From the NCBI RefSeq assembly GCF_015209965.1, contig NZ_MU158689.1, positions 62,001 through 126,000 of the forward strand: a DNA stretch of 64,000 nt, in the 5' to 3' direction. This stretch comes from Sphingobacterium pedocola (lineage in GTDB: Bacteria; Bacteroidota; Bacteroidia; Sphingobacteriales; Sphingobacteriaceae). Under the pieces are notes generated by a model. The model made no database searches. It worked only from the letters and a program-made list of their open reading frames with translations, and had not been told where the DNA came from. Shown here in pieces: positions 52,453 to 62,478 of this stretch. The translations under genes were made by a program, and so were the position numbers. Within the stretch, counting starts at the first letter, position 1. Every line of letters starts with the position of its first letter.

Positions 52453-52915
52453 AATTCATCAATTCGAAGATACAATAATTCGTTTTTTTCGTGAAGCAAT
52501 TCAAACTTAGGAAAACTTGCTCTTTTTTTTAAGAGTTATTTTCTTTATCAAAGCTTTTCTTGTTGATAACAATAGGTATCGATAATTCTGACAATATATT
52601 CTACCAGATTGGTGCTCGGATAAGTGTAGTATCTAATCCGGCAGCTCACTTCGCACAATCGGATATCGTGTGGCCGAAAACGGCTGCGGAAGCGGAGGAA
52701 CGTGATGAATGGCCATTTCGGGGTCTTAGCCATTTGTCTGTACGCTGGTGAGCTATTTGCTAACGCGGGTTCTACAGCGTAAAAGGAAGTAGCTAAAATA
52801 AGATAGGCGTTAGCCACATTCGGAAGAAGCCGTATCTAACTTCTAACGTTTTGATACGGCTTCTTTTTTTAATGATATTAACCCTTTTGGTTCATGAAGT
52901 GTAGCGTGAGCCTTG
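52453..52915. other. Gene-free region with remnants
   Basis: About 460 bases with no convincing gene. A plus-strand frame at 52560-52751 (63 codons) starts with TTG and looks like chance. A strong intrinsic terminator for the plus strand stands at 52826-52870 although no plus-strand gene precedes it, so the stretch may be the tail of a lost gene or an unrecognised small RNA. Confidence 0.5.
52826..52870 (+). terminator. Orphan rho-independent terminator
   Basis: An 11-bp perfect stem (GAAGCCGTATC at 52826-52836 pairing with 52853-52863) with a 16-base loop, followed by seven T on the plus strand. Both neighbouring genes are on the minus strand, so it ends a transcript with no obvious gene. 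Read from the minus strand it lacks a T run, though it could still slow transcripts from 52916. Confidence 0.7.
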
Positions 52916-54238
52916 CTAATAGGGTAAGAAGGCGAACAACCTACCTTCTCCCGGTTGCAACGTTAACGTAACGGTACCGCCTAAGATGGAAGTCGGAATT
53001 TCTGAACCATCTACTTTGGAAATTTCTTTCATATCGGTGATCCAACCGGCGATCTGAAATGTATATGTTTTGGAAAGGGTAAGCGACTTGTTGACAAGCA
53101 TCGCGTAATTGCGACCTCCCTCAGACCAATCCTTCATGTGGCTGATCAATAACTCGGCAGCAGAATCCGTAGGCTTTATATAGTGTAAAGCGGGTAGCGC
53201 CTCAACACCCGCCGGTATGGATGTGCCTGAATGGTAAACGTTATAGGATTGTAACCGCATCAACCGGTCTCCTAAGGTTTTCATTTCCTTATTTAATTGT
53301 TGAAAGGGTATGTACAGATCTGTTTTATTGCCCAACGAATCTATAACTGCATTGGTAAATGGCTCGCCTTGATTGATAGGCGTAAAATAAGTAAACCATA
53401 CGGGATATTTGATCCCGTAAGCCAACATGGAATACACGTTAAATTTCAGCTCATCGGCATTGGGCCTACGGTAATGCCCAGTGATCCCAATGGACTGCAA
53501 GTAGGCAGAGGTCTTGATTCCTCCATTGTTGATGGCCAACTTCCGGATAATATCTAAGTTGGTATAATACGCATTTAACAACGAGCCATCTGCACGAAAC
53601 GGATATACATCAACGGAAAGATATTTCAAATTGCTCGCGCCAACTTTGTTAATCCAAGCTTGTACATAATCGGTTTCATAGTTGATGGGGCCCAAAATCG
53701 ATGGAACCACCAAATCCGGGAAAAGATTGACATGGGGCAAGTGGAAACTGTCATGACTTAATATCTTATTGTAAATAGTTGCAGCCCAATCTAGCTGAGG
53801 CATATTCGGCTCATCTTTAATATAATATCCAGCGAGTCCGGGATGCGTTTCGTAGGCAGCTACCATCGCAGCAATATCAGCGTCAGTACCATAGGCTCTT
53901 GCATCAAAGATAATAGACCTTAATCCGTGGTCTGCAGATTTATCGAGGATAAATAGATTTTCCGCTTCTGAATACGTGATAACGTACTGTAAAATGTCTA
54001 CATTGCCTTGCGCTAAATGGCTAAAAGTGGTATCGTTTACATCGGCATATGTCGGTGGCCAAAATACACCGATCTGAAAATTGTCCGTAATGTCTGCTGC
54101 GGACGACCTGCCTTTGAGCGACGCAATTTTTTCCGACACCTTCAATGCGAGGGGATCCCGGTCCTGTAATACATTTTTTTGACAGCTAACCATCACGATC
54201 AGCGAATAAATCAAGAGTACTGAATAATACGTTTTCAT
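52916..54238 (-). CDS. Putative TIM-barrel glycoside hydrolase lipoprotein, copy 1
   Basis: 440 residues; lipobox VSC with Cys19. The body is a (beta/alpha)8-like series: FQIGVFWPPTYADVND, VDILQYVITY, LRSIIFDARAYGTD, LAGYYIKDEPNMPQLDWAATIY, LKYLSVDVYPF, KTSAYLQSIGITGHYRRPNADELKFNVYSMLAYG and PVWFTYFTP. A small C-terminal beta-domain follows. The DEP in YYIKDEP could supply the acid/base Glu at the end of strand 4. I cannot place it in a named GH family. It is a close paralogue of the gene directly upstream. Last gene of the rhamnosidase/SusCD locus. Confidence 0.7.
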   Translation of the reverse strand: MKTYYSVLLIYSLIVMVSCQKNVLQDRDPLALKVSEKIASLKGRSSAADITDNFQIGVFWPPTYADVNDTTFSHLAQGNVDILQYVITYSEAENLFILDKSADHGLRSIIFDARAYGTDADIAAMVAAYETHPGLAGYYIKDEPNMPQLDWAATIYNKILSHDSFHLPHVNLFPDLVVPSILGPINYETDYVQAWINKVGASNLKYLSVDVYPFRADGSLLNAYYTNLDIIRKLAINNGGIKTSAYLQSIGITGHYRRPNADELKFNVYSMLAYGIKYPVWFTYFTPINQGEPFTNAVIDSLGNKTDLYIPFQQLNKEMKTLGDRLMRLQSYNVYHSGTSIPAGVEALPALHYIKPTDSAAELLISHMKDWSEGGRNYAMLVNKSLTLSKTYTFQIAGWITDMKEISKVDGSEIPTSILGGTVTLTLQPGEGRLFAFLPY

Positions 54239-54271
54239 AACAAAAAATTTAAATGTGACTTTAGTATTTTT

Positions 54272-55510
54272 TTAGTTAAAATAGTACAAGCGTCCCTCGC
54301 CAGGTAGAAACGTGTCAGAGAAATCACTGTCTATAGGTTCTTTGCGGATGGCAATTACACCGGAGTCGACCTCATAATGTGTGATGTGCTTATATCGTTT
54401 ATCGACGTGGAATGTAAAGGATTTGGTAACGGTTAAAGACTTATTGACGATAAAAACATAGCTTCCGCTTTTGCCCTTGTTGAAATGGGTGATGATCATA
54501 TTATCGGTGCGGGACGTTGGCTTGATCCAGTAGTTCTGAGGTAATGCCTGTGTTCCCAAAGGCTGCTCTTCACCACTATGATATACCTCCGTGGCATCCA
54601 GATTATACAACACTTGGCCGATCGCCTTGACATGCCTGTTTAACGCACTGAATGGTACGTAAAGATCTGTCTTTCTACCATGGGGATCGATAATCGCATC
54701 GGCGAAGATCTCTTTACCAGCATCGGTTGGGGTCCAATAGGTGAACCATACGGGTCTTTTAATGCCATACGCCAGCGCGGTAAAAATATTGTACCGCAAT
54801 TCACTGGCAGATGGCCTTCGGTACGCGTCAATGATCCCTACAGATTGCAGGTAGGCCGATGTTTTAACGCTGTATTTGAGGCCGACGCGCCTAACAATTT
54901 CCAGATTTTCAAAATAAGTAGGTCTTATATAGCCATTTACCATAAACGGATATTGATCGAAAGTCAGGTATTTAAGATGCTGAGGACCTACTTTTTGCAC
55001 CCAACGCTCTACATGATTTGTTTCATAACTGGGTATCACAAAGTTTGGAAATAAATTGACATGCGGTACGCGATCGTGATCCAGATCTATTAGCTTTTGG
55101 TAAATTGTTGCTGCCCAATCAAATTCTGTTGAATCTGGTTCATCTTTGATGTAATATCCCTCGAGCGCAGGGTGGTTTTTATAGGCTTGTACAGCAGCTT
55201 TTATCTCCTCATCTGTACCATAGATACGTGGATCGGCGACCGAAACTTTAAATCCGTACTTATGTGCCAGATCTAACATCTTCTTATTATGCGACTCTGT
55301 AAACATTTTCGCATTCTTAACGTTCTCTATAAAATCGATGTGTGCTTCTTTGATCCATTGATATTGCTGATCATTGGTGTGCTCCCACACGGGCGGCCAA
55401 AATACGCCTATTGAAAATTCCTGTGCAGATCCTTTAGGACTGAAACAGATCGTAAGCCAAAATGCTAGAATGGCGGCCGTATGTTTTGAAGTTAAACGCA
55501 TTGTTATCAT
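54272..55510 (-). CDS. Putative TIM-barrel glycoside hydrolase, copy 2
   Basis: 412 residues with a signal peptide (an ATG at 55501, MRLTSKHT, may be the true start) and no lipobox Cys, so probably periplasmic, unlike copy 1. It shares the barrel landmarks of copy 1: FSIGVFWPPVWEHTND, VSVADPRIYGTDEE, LEGYYIKDEPDSTEFDWAATIY, LKYLTFDQYPFM, VKTSAYLQSVGIIDAYRRPSASELRYNIFTALAYG and RPVWFTYWTPTDAG, with a common C-terminal beta-domain ending PGEGRLYYF. Invariant Glu in KDEP and Asp in the strand-6 segment are catalytic candidates. The pair suggests one surface enzyme and one periplasmic enzyme for the same glycan. Confidence 0.7.
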   Translation of the reverse strand: MITMRLTSKHTAAILAFWLTICFSPKGSAQEFSIGVFWPPVWEHTNDQQYQWIKEAHIDFIENVKNAKMFTESHNKKMLDLAHKYGFKVSVADPRIYGTDEEIKAAVQAYKNHPALEGYYIKDEPDSTEFDWAATIYQKLIDLDHDRVPHVNLFPNFVIPSYETNHVERWVQKVGPQHLKYLTFDQYPFMVNGYIRPTYFENLEIVRRVGLKYSVKTSAYLQSVGIIDAYRRPSASELRYNIFTALAYGIKRPVWFTYWTPTDAGKEIFADAIIDPHGRKTDLYVPFSALNRHVKAIGQVLYNLDATEVYHSGEEQPLGTQALPQNYWIKPTSRTDNMIITHFNKGKSGSYVFIVNKSLTVTKSFTFHVDKRYKHITHYEVDSGVIAIRKEPIDSDFSDTFLPGEGRLYYFN

Positions 55511-55522
55511 AATTACTTTATT

Positions 55523-57451
55523 TTATTTATCGGTGCGAAAGGGGGAGGCGGGTAAACCTGCTGTATTGTATAAGCTAACCTTAGGATCTGCCGCCCAACC
55601 ATAACGTATAGTTGTCGGGTTTTTCAGACTTGGATGGGACAGTTCGACGGTGTTGCCAACTATCGTGGCAGTCGCATCTTCGAAATTATTGTCTGCCCCT
55701 GCAATCTTAAACCCTTCCACGCTGGCAGTCTTGCTTATTAAGCCATCGCCTGCATGATCGAAATAGACAATAATTTTATGATCCTTGATTTCCATGCGCC
55801 GATATAGAGGTCCTGAGTACACGTTGTCTTCGTGGTAGGCTATATGACGCGCAGCCTCATATAATCGAAGACCAACATCTTTTTTGTTTCTCGGGTGAAT
55901 ATCAGTAGCATCACCAATATCAATACTCACCGCCATTCCGGTAGCGGGCTGCTGTAATGTCATTAACTGTGCCTCACGAAGGTATGCCCAGCTTTCGTCG
56001 GCCGGAGCCAGATTGTTGCCTCCAAAGTTGGGCAATTGAACAAAAAGAAAGGGCATGTAACCTTGTTGCCAACGAATGCGCCAATCTTGAATTAAAAGAG
56101 GAAACATAAACTGGTAGTCGCGCGGACGCCAGGTATTCGCCTCGCCTTGATACCACAAAACACCTTGTACTGAATAAGGAATCAGGGGTGCGATCATCGC
56201 GTTGAAAAGAACGCCTGGATTGTTCCGCTCTTTGGGAAGATCTGGATAACGTGGTTCAACGGAAATATTGCTTAACCACTCGCCATCCAGTTTGATATGT
56301 TTTGTCCCTATTACCAAACTTACGGATCCCTCCGAATGCCCAACGGTGCCCGTAGCCCACAAACTTCGCAACCGAATGGCCAGCAAATTCCTGCCTTTTT
56401 TTAAGACCGACTTTGGCAAGACAAGGCCTTGGGAAGTACCTTGTGCGTTTTTTAGTTCAATTTCGGTTCCATTTACATAAATCGCGGCTTCGCCTTCCAA
56501 TTCATCGAACTGGAGGGTGGCATCTTTGTCTAGAGACGAGAGATCGAAGTGTTTTCTGACCCATAAATAACATCCGGGAATGTACAGCGCAGTTTCGTCA
56601 CCGTATATGGATGATACCTGAAGGGGGAACGAAACCTTTTTCCAGTGTTGATCTTGATACGCTAAGGTGTGCACGCCCAAGCGCAAACCTTCCGAAGCAT
56701 TCTCAAACGCTTCAACGTCTTGAAGGTACTTCGCGTATAGCTGGGTTGGCTGCGCGCCCGATTCACGGGCTTGAATCACCGAAGGTTTTGTTTCTTCTCG
56801 ACTGGATAGGGCATCTTCACTAATCCATGGTTCGATAGGTGTTCCTCCCCAGGCCGACTGGATAATACCAACAGCAATATTCTTTTCTTGGTGGAGCTTT
56901 TTCGCAAAATGGTAAGCCACTCCTGAAAATGCCGCAGCCGTAGCGGAAGAGCTACGCACCCAAGAACCTTGGACATCGTGCTGCTGCTGATTATTCATCC
57001 CGTGAACAACCTGAAAGAAACGGATGTTCGGAAAATCAGCATGAAGCTGTTCTTCTGCCCAGCTTAAGGAACTGCCCAGCGTAAACTCCATATTAGACTG
57101 GCCCGAGGCTAACCAAACCTCGCCAACATATACATCATCTATGGATATGCTATCCCGCAAATCTGTAATTTGCAGGATATGGGGTCCTCCGGCAATCATG
57201 GCAGAGAGCTGTACACGCCAGGTACTATCAGGCTGCACGGTGGCACTTGCGCGCTGGTTATTGAGCGAGACGTGTACAGTTGTTTCTGGTTTTCCCGTTC
57301 CCCAAATCGGAATGGACTTTTCCCGCTGTAAAACCATGTGGTGTTTGAAGAGTCCATTTACGCACAAAGAATCGGATTGAAATGCTTTAAGCGCGTTCGG
57401 AAAAGCAAAGATGCTCAATATCAGGAAACATATGTAATGTCTGTATAGCAT
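55523..57451 (-). CDS. Sialate/carbohydrate O-acetylesterase (SGNH family)
   Basis: 642 residues, signal peptide to about residue 24. The catalytic Ser119 lies in WLASGQSNMEF. The rest of the SGNH site is seen in QGVLWYQGEAN (Asn/Gly block) and SIDIGDATDIHPRNK (Asp-x-x-His). A jelly-roll insert, YLWVRKHFDLSSLDKDATLQFDELEGEAAIYVNGTEI, splits the esterase domain, as in many SASA proteins. It removes acetyl groups from sugars, here presumably from the rhamnose-containing glycan handled by the neighbouring GH78 and TIM-barrel enzymes. It starts 8 bases after SusD and is followed 12 bases later by TIM-barrel copy 2. Confidence 0.88.
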   Translation of the reverse strand: MLYRHYICFLILSIFAFPNALKAFQSDSLCVNGLFKHHMVLQREKSIPIWGTGKPETTVHVSLNNQRASATVQPDSTWRVQLSAMIAGGPHILQITDLRDSISIDDVYVGEVWLASGQSNMEFTLGSSLSWAEEQLHADFPNIRFFQVVHGMNNQQQHDVQGSWVRSSSATAAAFSGVAYHFAKKLHQEKNIAVGIIQSAWGGTPIEPWISEDALSSREETKPSVIQARESGAQPTQLYAKYLQDVEAFENASEGLRLGVHTLAYQDQHWKKVSFPLQVSSIYGDETALYIPGCYLWVRKHFDLSSLDKDATLQFDELEGEAAIYVNGTEIELKNAQGTSQGLVLPKSVLKKGRNLLAIRLRSLWATGTVGHSEGSVSLVIGTKHIKLDGEWLSNISVEPRYPDLPKERNNPGVLFNAMIAPLIPYSVQGVLWYQGEANTWRPRDYQFMFPLLIQDWRIRWQQGYMPFLFVQLPNFGGNNLAPADESWAYLREAQLMTLQQPATGMAVSIDIGDATDIHPRNKKDVGLRLYEAARHIAYHEDNVYSGPLYRRMEIKDHKIIVYFDHAGDGLISKTASVEGFKIAGADNNFEDATATIVGNTVELSHPSLKNPTTIRYGWAADPKVSLYNTAGLPASPFRTDK

Positions 57452-57459
57452 AATTAACG

Positions 57460-59268
57460 TTATTGATAGTCTGGATTTTCAACTAACCTGGTGTTTTGCT
57501 GTGTACGTGCTTTGGTGATGGGAAGATAATAATGATGATCTTCGAAAATAGCGGAGACGTTAGGCCCGCCGTCTACTTTTTCGAGAACCTGAAGTTCTAA
57601 TTTTTTGGTCGCAAAATCCAACATATAGCGTAACCCGGTTTCTCTTTTCGTTAATACGTCGGTCGCCATTCTCCAACGTCTAAGATCCCAATAACGAGAA
57701 CCTTCAAAGGCGAGTTCTACTTTACGTTCTTTTTGAATCAATTCAAAGTTGATAACAGTTCTTTTTGATACGCCTGCACGCTCACGAATGGCATTAATGG
57801 CGAGCAGTGCTTCATCTTGCTTGTCCAATTTATAGGCGGCCTCCGCGTGATTTAACAGCACTTCGGCATAGCGAAATACGATCCAGTCTTGACTGGATGC
57901 AAAGTCGGCGGACATATTGTTCTTCGTTTCATCTAAATACTTTAGAACGCCAAAACTGGTGTAAGGTCCAGATTTTTGTGCCTGCAGACCGAGGTGAGGT
58001 GTCCCTTGATACGCTCCATTCTGATCGGCTAGATATTGACCATTGACTTTTAAAGATTTGTGCCAGTCAATAGTACTGCCCTGCCAAGGTGTGCCATGTG
58101 TATACACACTCGCGAAGAAGCGAGGTTCCATGTCGGCCCAAAGTTCGTTGATATCCCACAGCTTGCTGGTCAGCTTACTCGTTGTTAAATCTGGTGCGGT
58201 GCCATCCTTCTTTTCAAAAGTTGAAGCGATGAAAGAAAGATAAGGCATATTTTGATTCCCGTTGAACCATGCGTTGGGCAAGGGGCCTTGAATGAAATCG
58301 TAACGCCATCCATTTCCGCCGGAAGCAATCATATCCTTACCATCATGCGGTACCACGAATATAGCTTCGGTATTGCCTTTAACGAGAAACAGGTCTCTGA
58401 AGTTTTTTACCTTATCTGATGAAACGTCGTACAAGCCATGTGCACCCTCTTGCATGATCAGGGTAGAAGCATCGTAGCTTTTTTGATAGTAGGCCCGTGC
58501 TTCCGCGGATGGCATCCCCAATAGACCGTCAAGTTGGACTGTACCATATTCGGCAATACTTCCGGCGTATAGTGCAGCTCTTGACAAAAGTGTAAGCGCG
58601 GCATAACGAGAAGCTCGGCCGCTTTCGGCCTTGATGGGCAGCAGGGGCGATGCTTCGTTCATTTCCTGAATCACAAAATCATAAAGTTCTTTTTCACTGT
58701 TTCTACTTGGATAGAGTTCCTCTTGTGGATCGGTCAATTTTTGCACTTTGGTAATTAAGGGAACTCCACCATATCGACGTACCATAGAAAAATAATTGTA
58801 CGCTCTTAGAAACCGAGCTTCGGCGATTAAGCTCATTTTTAAATCATCGGAAAGCGGTGATTGAGGGACTTGCGCTATAAAATCATTGAGCTGTCTGATG
58901 ATGATATAGGCATTCTCCCACCATTCCAGCAATCCGCCATTTATCGTTATTCCGGTGTTCCTAAAATCTGCCCAATTGGGATACATACCCCATGTCGCTT
59001 CATCGCTCAGGTTGTTTATTAAGGTGGCCCCAACTTGGCCTTCCACCGTCCATCCGACGCCGGGTCGGATACCTACGTACTTTTCGGGAGTTTCATTCTC
59101 TAATACGCTCATCATACTGTAACTCCCCGCCAAATGCGCTAAGATGGCGTTTTGATCATTCCAGACTATATTTTCAGATATGCGATCCAAAGGTTCCCGA
59201 TCTAAAACGTCTTTACAGGAAAGCGTAGTCAACGTGCCCAATAGCACTATGTAATATATCTTTTTCAT
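57460..59268 (-). CDS. SusD/RagB-like lipoprotein
   Basis: 602 residues; lipobox LSC with Cys18, opening KDVLDREPLDRISENIVW. Motifs include LIAEARFLRAYNYFSMVRRYGGVPLITK, RYAALTLLSRAALYAG, WIVFRYAEVLLNHAEAAYKL and RKVELAFEGSRYWDLRRWRMA, ending ENPDYQ. Pairs with the SusC encoded 11 bases upstream, and is cotranscribed with the acetylesterase gene 8 bases downstream. Confidence 0.95.
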   Translation of the reverse strand: MKKIYYIVLLGTLTTLSCKDVLDREPLDRISENIVWNDQNAILAHLAGSYSMMSVLENETPEKYVGIRPGVGWTVEGQVGATLINNLSDEATWGMYPNWADFRNTGITINGGLLEWWENAYIIIRQLNDFIAQVPQSPLSDDLKMSLIAEARFLRAYNYFSMVRRYGGVPLITKVQKLTDPQEELYPSRNSEKELYDFVIQEMNEASPLLPIKAESGRASRYAALTLLSRAALYAGSIAEYGTVQLDGLLGMPSAEARAYYQKSYDASTLIMQEGAHGLYDVSSDKVKNFRDLFLVKGNTEAIFVVPHDGKDMIASGGNGWRYDFIQGPLPNAWFNGNQNMPYLSFIASTFEKKDGTAPDLTTSKLTSKLWDINELWADMEPRFFASVYTHGTPWQGSTIDWHKSLKVNGQYLADQNGAYQGTPHLGLQAQKSGPYTSFGVLKYLDETKNNMSADFASSQDWIVFRYAEVLLNHAEAAYKLDKQDEALLAINAIRERAGVSKRTVINFELIQKERKVELAFEGSRYWDLRRWRMATDVLTKRETGLRYMLDFATKKLELQVLEKVDGGPNVSAIFEDHHYYLPITKARTQQNTRLVENPDYQ

Positions 59269-59279
59269 TTTTTTAAAAG

Positions 59280-62200
59280 TTAGAAGGAAACATTAACACC
59301 TAACATGATGGTCTTTTGCTGTGGATAATACGAAGTTGTCGGCTGTCCATCTTGAACGGCATAGGGGGATTCTGGATCAATCTTAAATTTATTCAGTTTT
59401 GAGAATGTGAAGAGATTTGTTCCCCCCAAGTAGAGTCGCGCCTGTTTCATGTTTAGATTATCCAATACCCTGTTGGGTAAGTTGTAGCCTATGGTAAAAG
59501 AGCGTAATCGTAAATAGTCTGACTTGATAAAGTTGCGGTCCGATAGCAAACCATTTGTTGATGCTCCTCCCAATCTTGGTATCAAAGAATTTGCATTGTT
59601 GACTTCTTCTGTCCACCTATTATCAAAAAATGTCTGGGTGAAAGATGTTAATGATACGGCTTTATAAAATCCAAATGCACCTTGAAAAGAAGCGGCTATA
59701 TCAAAATTTCGATATGCAACTGCCAAATTTAAACCGCTAATAATATTCGGAATCTGCCCTTTGCCTATTTCTACCATGTCGCGCCAGTCTAATATGCCAT
59801 CGTCATTGGTATCGATATACCGTACATCGCCAAGTTTTAGTGCAGGATCTCCTGGATAGCTTAGATCCAAATTATCGATTTGATCTTGACTTACAAATAA
59901 ACCATCCGAACGGTAACCAACCGTACGGTCGACCCATTGTCCGGATTGCTGATAAATCCGCTTCGAATCTTCATCGGTATATTCTACTTCTTCGACGTGA
60001 TCCCACTTCGCACGTTGCCAAGACACATTGGCCGAGATATCCCAGGTCCAATCTCCCTGTTGCCGGAATGTCCCTATTTTCAATTCAAAGCCCCTATTTG
60101 TCTGACTGTTGATGTTTTCTAGGGGTAATTCGGCGCCAAAGCTTGACGGAAGACTGATGGTTTTCTTTGCAGGAATGCCGTTGCGCGTTCTGTAAAACAC
60201 ATCAAACTCACCATAGATCTTACGCTGCAGAAACGAGAAATCGAGCCCCGCATTATAATTCGCTAGACGCTCCCATGATAAACTTTCATTGGCCATACCC
60301 AGTGTTGTTATACCTAAAACAGGCGTTCCATCAAAAAGAACTGGCATCAATGTAGGACCGTAACCCGCTAAATATTGAAAGTCACCGATCCCGTCGTTAC
60401 CCGAAGCTCCATAGCTTGTTCTTAATTTCAATTCATCTAATCCATCAAAATCCGATAAGAACTGCTCCTGATTCATTCTCCATCCAAAAGAAATAGAAGG
60501 AAAGTATCCCCATCTTGAATCTTTCGGGAATTTGGCCGAAGCATCTGCTCTAATAATAGCTTCGACGAGATATTTATGATCGTATCCGTAGTTGAGGCGA
60601 CCTACGAAACTTTTACGTCCCATCTGGCTAGCGGACCCATTATTGCTTAAAGTGCTCGTGCTTCCGGCAAACATTTGATCTAGTGTTGGAAAGGTGAAAT
60701 CCTGACGGCCCGCACTGAGGTAATCGTAGTCTACCGAAATGATCTCATGCAACAGCATGCCTGACACGTCATGTTTACCGGCAAATTTTCGCGCATAATT
60801 TACCGAAAACTGTCCTGTTAACATGGTGTTCACAGCTTTCTGTTGAAAAAGCGGTGTATTGGTATTGAACTGTGAAACCAGTTCGTACGTGTCATTTCCA
60901 ACATTGTAATTATACATGTCTACCGGCCGACCGTAGGATTTAACATTGTCGTTAACCTGTGAATAATTACCAAATGCCTTCAGTGACAAGCCCTCGATAC
61001 TTGTAAACGAATAATTCAGTATAGCTGTGTTACTTAATGTCTGTAAGAAATTGTTATTATAGCCCCCTAGCTCCATATCCGATTGTACCAAGGCGCCTCC
61101 AGTGGCGGATCCAGAATAAGGAATCCTTGAAGGATCTGGCAGACTTGCTGGATACATTGGCTTATTGTTGAATAAATCCGCGAAAAGATAACCTCCTCCA
61201 TTCTGCGGGCGATGCGTAGACTTGATGCGGTCGACAATGTTAGAAACGGTGACGCCCAAGGTAAGATTATCCAATATGTTTGCATCAACATTGACCTGTA
61301 GGTTATAGCGGTTGTAATCGCCGCCATTCTTTTTCCAAAAAGATCCTTGATTCATCAGCCCTAAAAAAGTGTAGTATTTGATTTTGTCGCTTCCGCCTCT
61401 GACAGACATGTTGTAATTATGTAGTTGTGCATAATCTTTCATAATAATGTCTTGCCAATTCGTATTGTAGTAACCAGGTTCGGTGGCATCGTAGAATTTC
61501 TGGATTTGTTCCGCTGTATAGGGTACAGCATTTGCTGGTTGACCCGATTGCAGATACTCTTCCGAAACCAAGGTTGTGTAATCGCCCGAGGAAAGCATCT
61601 GTTGGAAATAGGTTGGCTTTTGTAGCGTAGATGTTCCATTAAATGAAATGGTGGGCTTTTCGGAATTCCCCCTTTTCGTTGTTACCAGGATGACACCGTT
61701 TCCTGCTCTAGAACCGTATATAGAAGCAGCACCGTCTTTTAGTACAGTAACGCTCTCGATCTGACTGGCATCAATATTATTAAAGGATGCTTCGATTCCA
61801 TCTACAATAATAAGCGCATTTCCATAACCCCGAATGTTAAGACTTGCACCATCACGCCCCGGTAAACCGCTTCCCTGCATAGCAATTAAACCCGGTAACT
61901 TCCCGACCAGCGCATTTGTTACAGACGACATAGGAACTTTGGCCAATTCTTCAGATTTCAAAGTGGATATCGCACCGGTGACATTTGATTTGCTTTGTGT
62001 TCCGTAGCCCACGACCACGACCTCGTCCAAACCAGCGATTTGCGCTTCCAAGACGATGGTTTTAAATTCATCTTGGCCATCCAGTACAATTTCTTTGGAG
62101 GCGTAACCGACAGACGTAATGTTTAAAACGATAGGTGTGTTTCCGGTCAAGGGGATTGCAAAATTTCCCTCCTTGTCGGAACTGGTCTGTCTGGAATCTC

Positions 62201-62393
62201 CTTTGACGGAAACTGTCGCTCCGGCAATAGGTAACCCGTCGATATTTTGGACCGTTCCTTTAAATATCCTGTCCTGCGCAACAGCCGTTAGCAAAGGAAG
62301 CGAGAGTGCAACGAATAGGGTCAGGAAAACCTTGTGCGCATACCTAACTGTAGATCTTGGACACCTAAAAAATACACGTGTTTCTGTCTTCAT
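59280..62393 (-). CDS. SusC/RagA TonB-dependent transporter (no STN domain)
   Basis: 1037 residues. A long basic leader then signal helix (KVFLTLFVALSLPLLTAVAQ), a carboxypeptidase-like sandwich at about 42-118 (FKGTVQNIDGLPIAGATVSVKG) and plug start LDEVVVVGYGTQSKSNVTGAISTL. The plug has VDGIEASFNNIDASQIESVTVLKDGAASIYGSRAGNGVILVTTKRG. The barrel ends MLGVNVSF. No STN domain, so regulation is by something other than FecR; no regulator is visible within the window. It sits between the GH78 gene (86 bases upstream) and its SusD. Confidence 0.95.
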   Translation of the reverse strand: MKTETRVFFRCPRSTVRYAHKVFLTLFVALSLPLLTAVAQDRIFKGTVQNIDGLPIAGATVSVKGDSRQTSSDKEGNFAIPLTGNTPIVLNITSVGYASKEIVLDGQDEFKTIVLEAQIAGLDEVVVVGYGTQSKSNVTGAISTLKSEELAKVPMSSVTNALVGKLPGLIAMQGSGLPGRDGASLNIRGYGNALIIVDGIEASFNNIDASQIESVTVLKDGAASIYGSRAGNGVILVTTKRGNSEKPTISFNGTSTLQKPTYFQQMLSSGDYTTLVSEEYLQSGQPANAVPYTAEQIQKFYDATEPGYYNTNWQDIIMKDYAQLHNYNMSVRGGSDKIKYYTFLGLMNQGSFWKKNGGDYNRYNLQVNVDANILDNLTLGVTVSNIVDRIKSTHRPQNGGGYLFADLFNNKPMYPASLPDPSRIPYSGSATGGALVQSDMELGGYNNNFLQTLSNTAILNYSFTSIEGLSLKAFGNYSQVNDNVKSYGRPVDMYNYNVGNDTYELVSQFNTNTPLFQQKAVNTMLTGQFSVNYARKFAGKHDVSGMLLHEIISVDYDYLSAGRQDFTFPTLDQMFAGSTSTLSNNGSASQMGRKSFVGRLNYGYDHKYLVEAIIRADASAKFPKDSRWGYFPSISFGWRMNQEQFLSDFDGLDELKLRTSYGASGNDGIGDFQYLAGYGPTLMPVLFDGTPVLGITTLGMANESLSWERLANYNAGLDFSFLQRKIYGEFDVFYRTRNGIPAKKTISLPSSFGAELPLENINSQTNRGFELKIGTFRQQGDWTWDISANVSWQRAKWDHVEEVEYTDEDSKRIYQQSGQWVDRTVGYRSDGLFVSQDQIDNLDLSYPGDPALKLGDVRYIDTNDDGILDWRDMVEIGKGQIPNIISGLNLAVAYRNFDIAASFQGAFGFYKAVSLTSFTQTFFDNRWTEEVNNANSLIPRLGGASTNGLLSDRNFIKSDYLRLRSFTIGYNLPNRVLDNLNMKQARLYLGGTNLFTFSKLNKFKIDPESPYAVQDGQPTTSYYPQQKTIMLGVNVSF

Positions 62394-62478
62394 AATTTAG
62401 TATTTATACGATGCGACTTAACGCAAACGCGATTAAAATGAATTATTTTCCTAAATTGATTATGTGAGTCGTTTGCCG

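Noticed and set aside
52560..52751. Plus-strand open frame of 63 codons before the orphan terminator
   Set aside because: TTG start, no family resemblance and no ribosome-binding sequence; not enough to call a gene even though a terminator follows.
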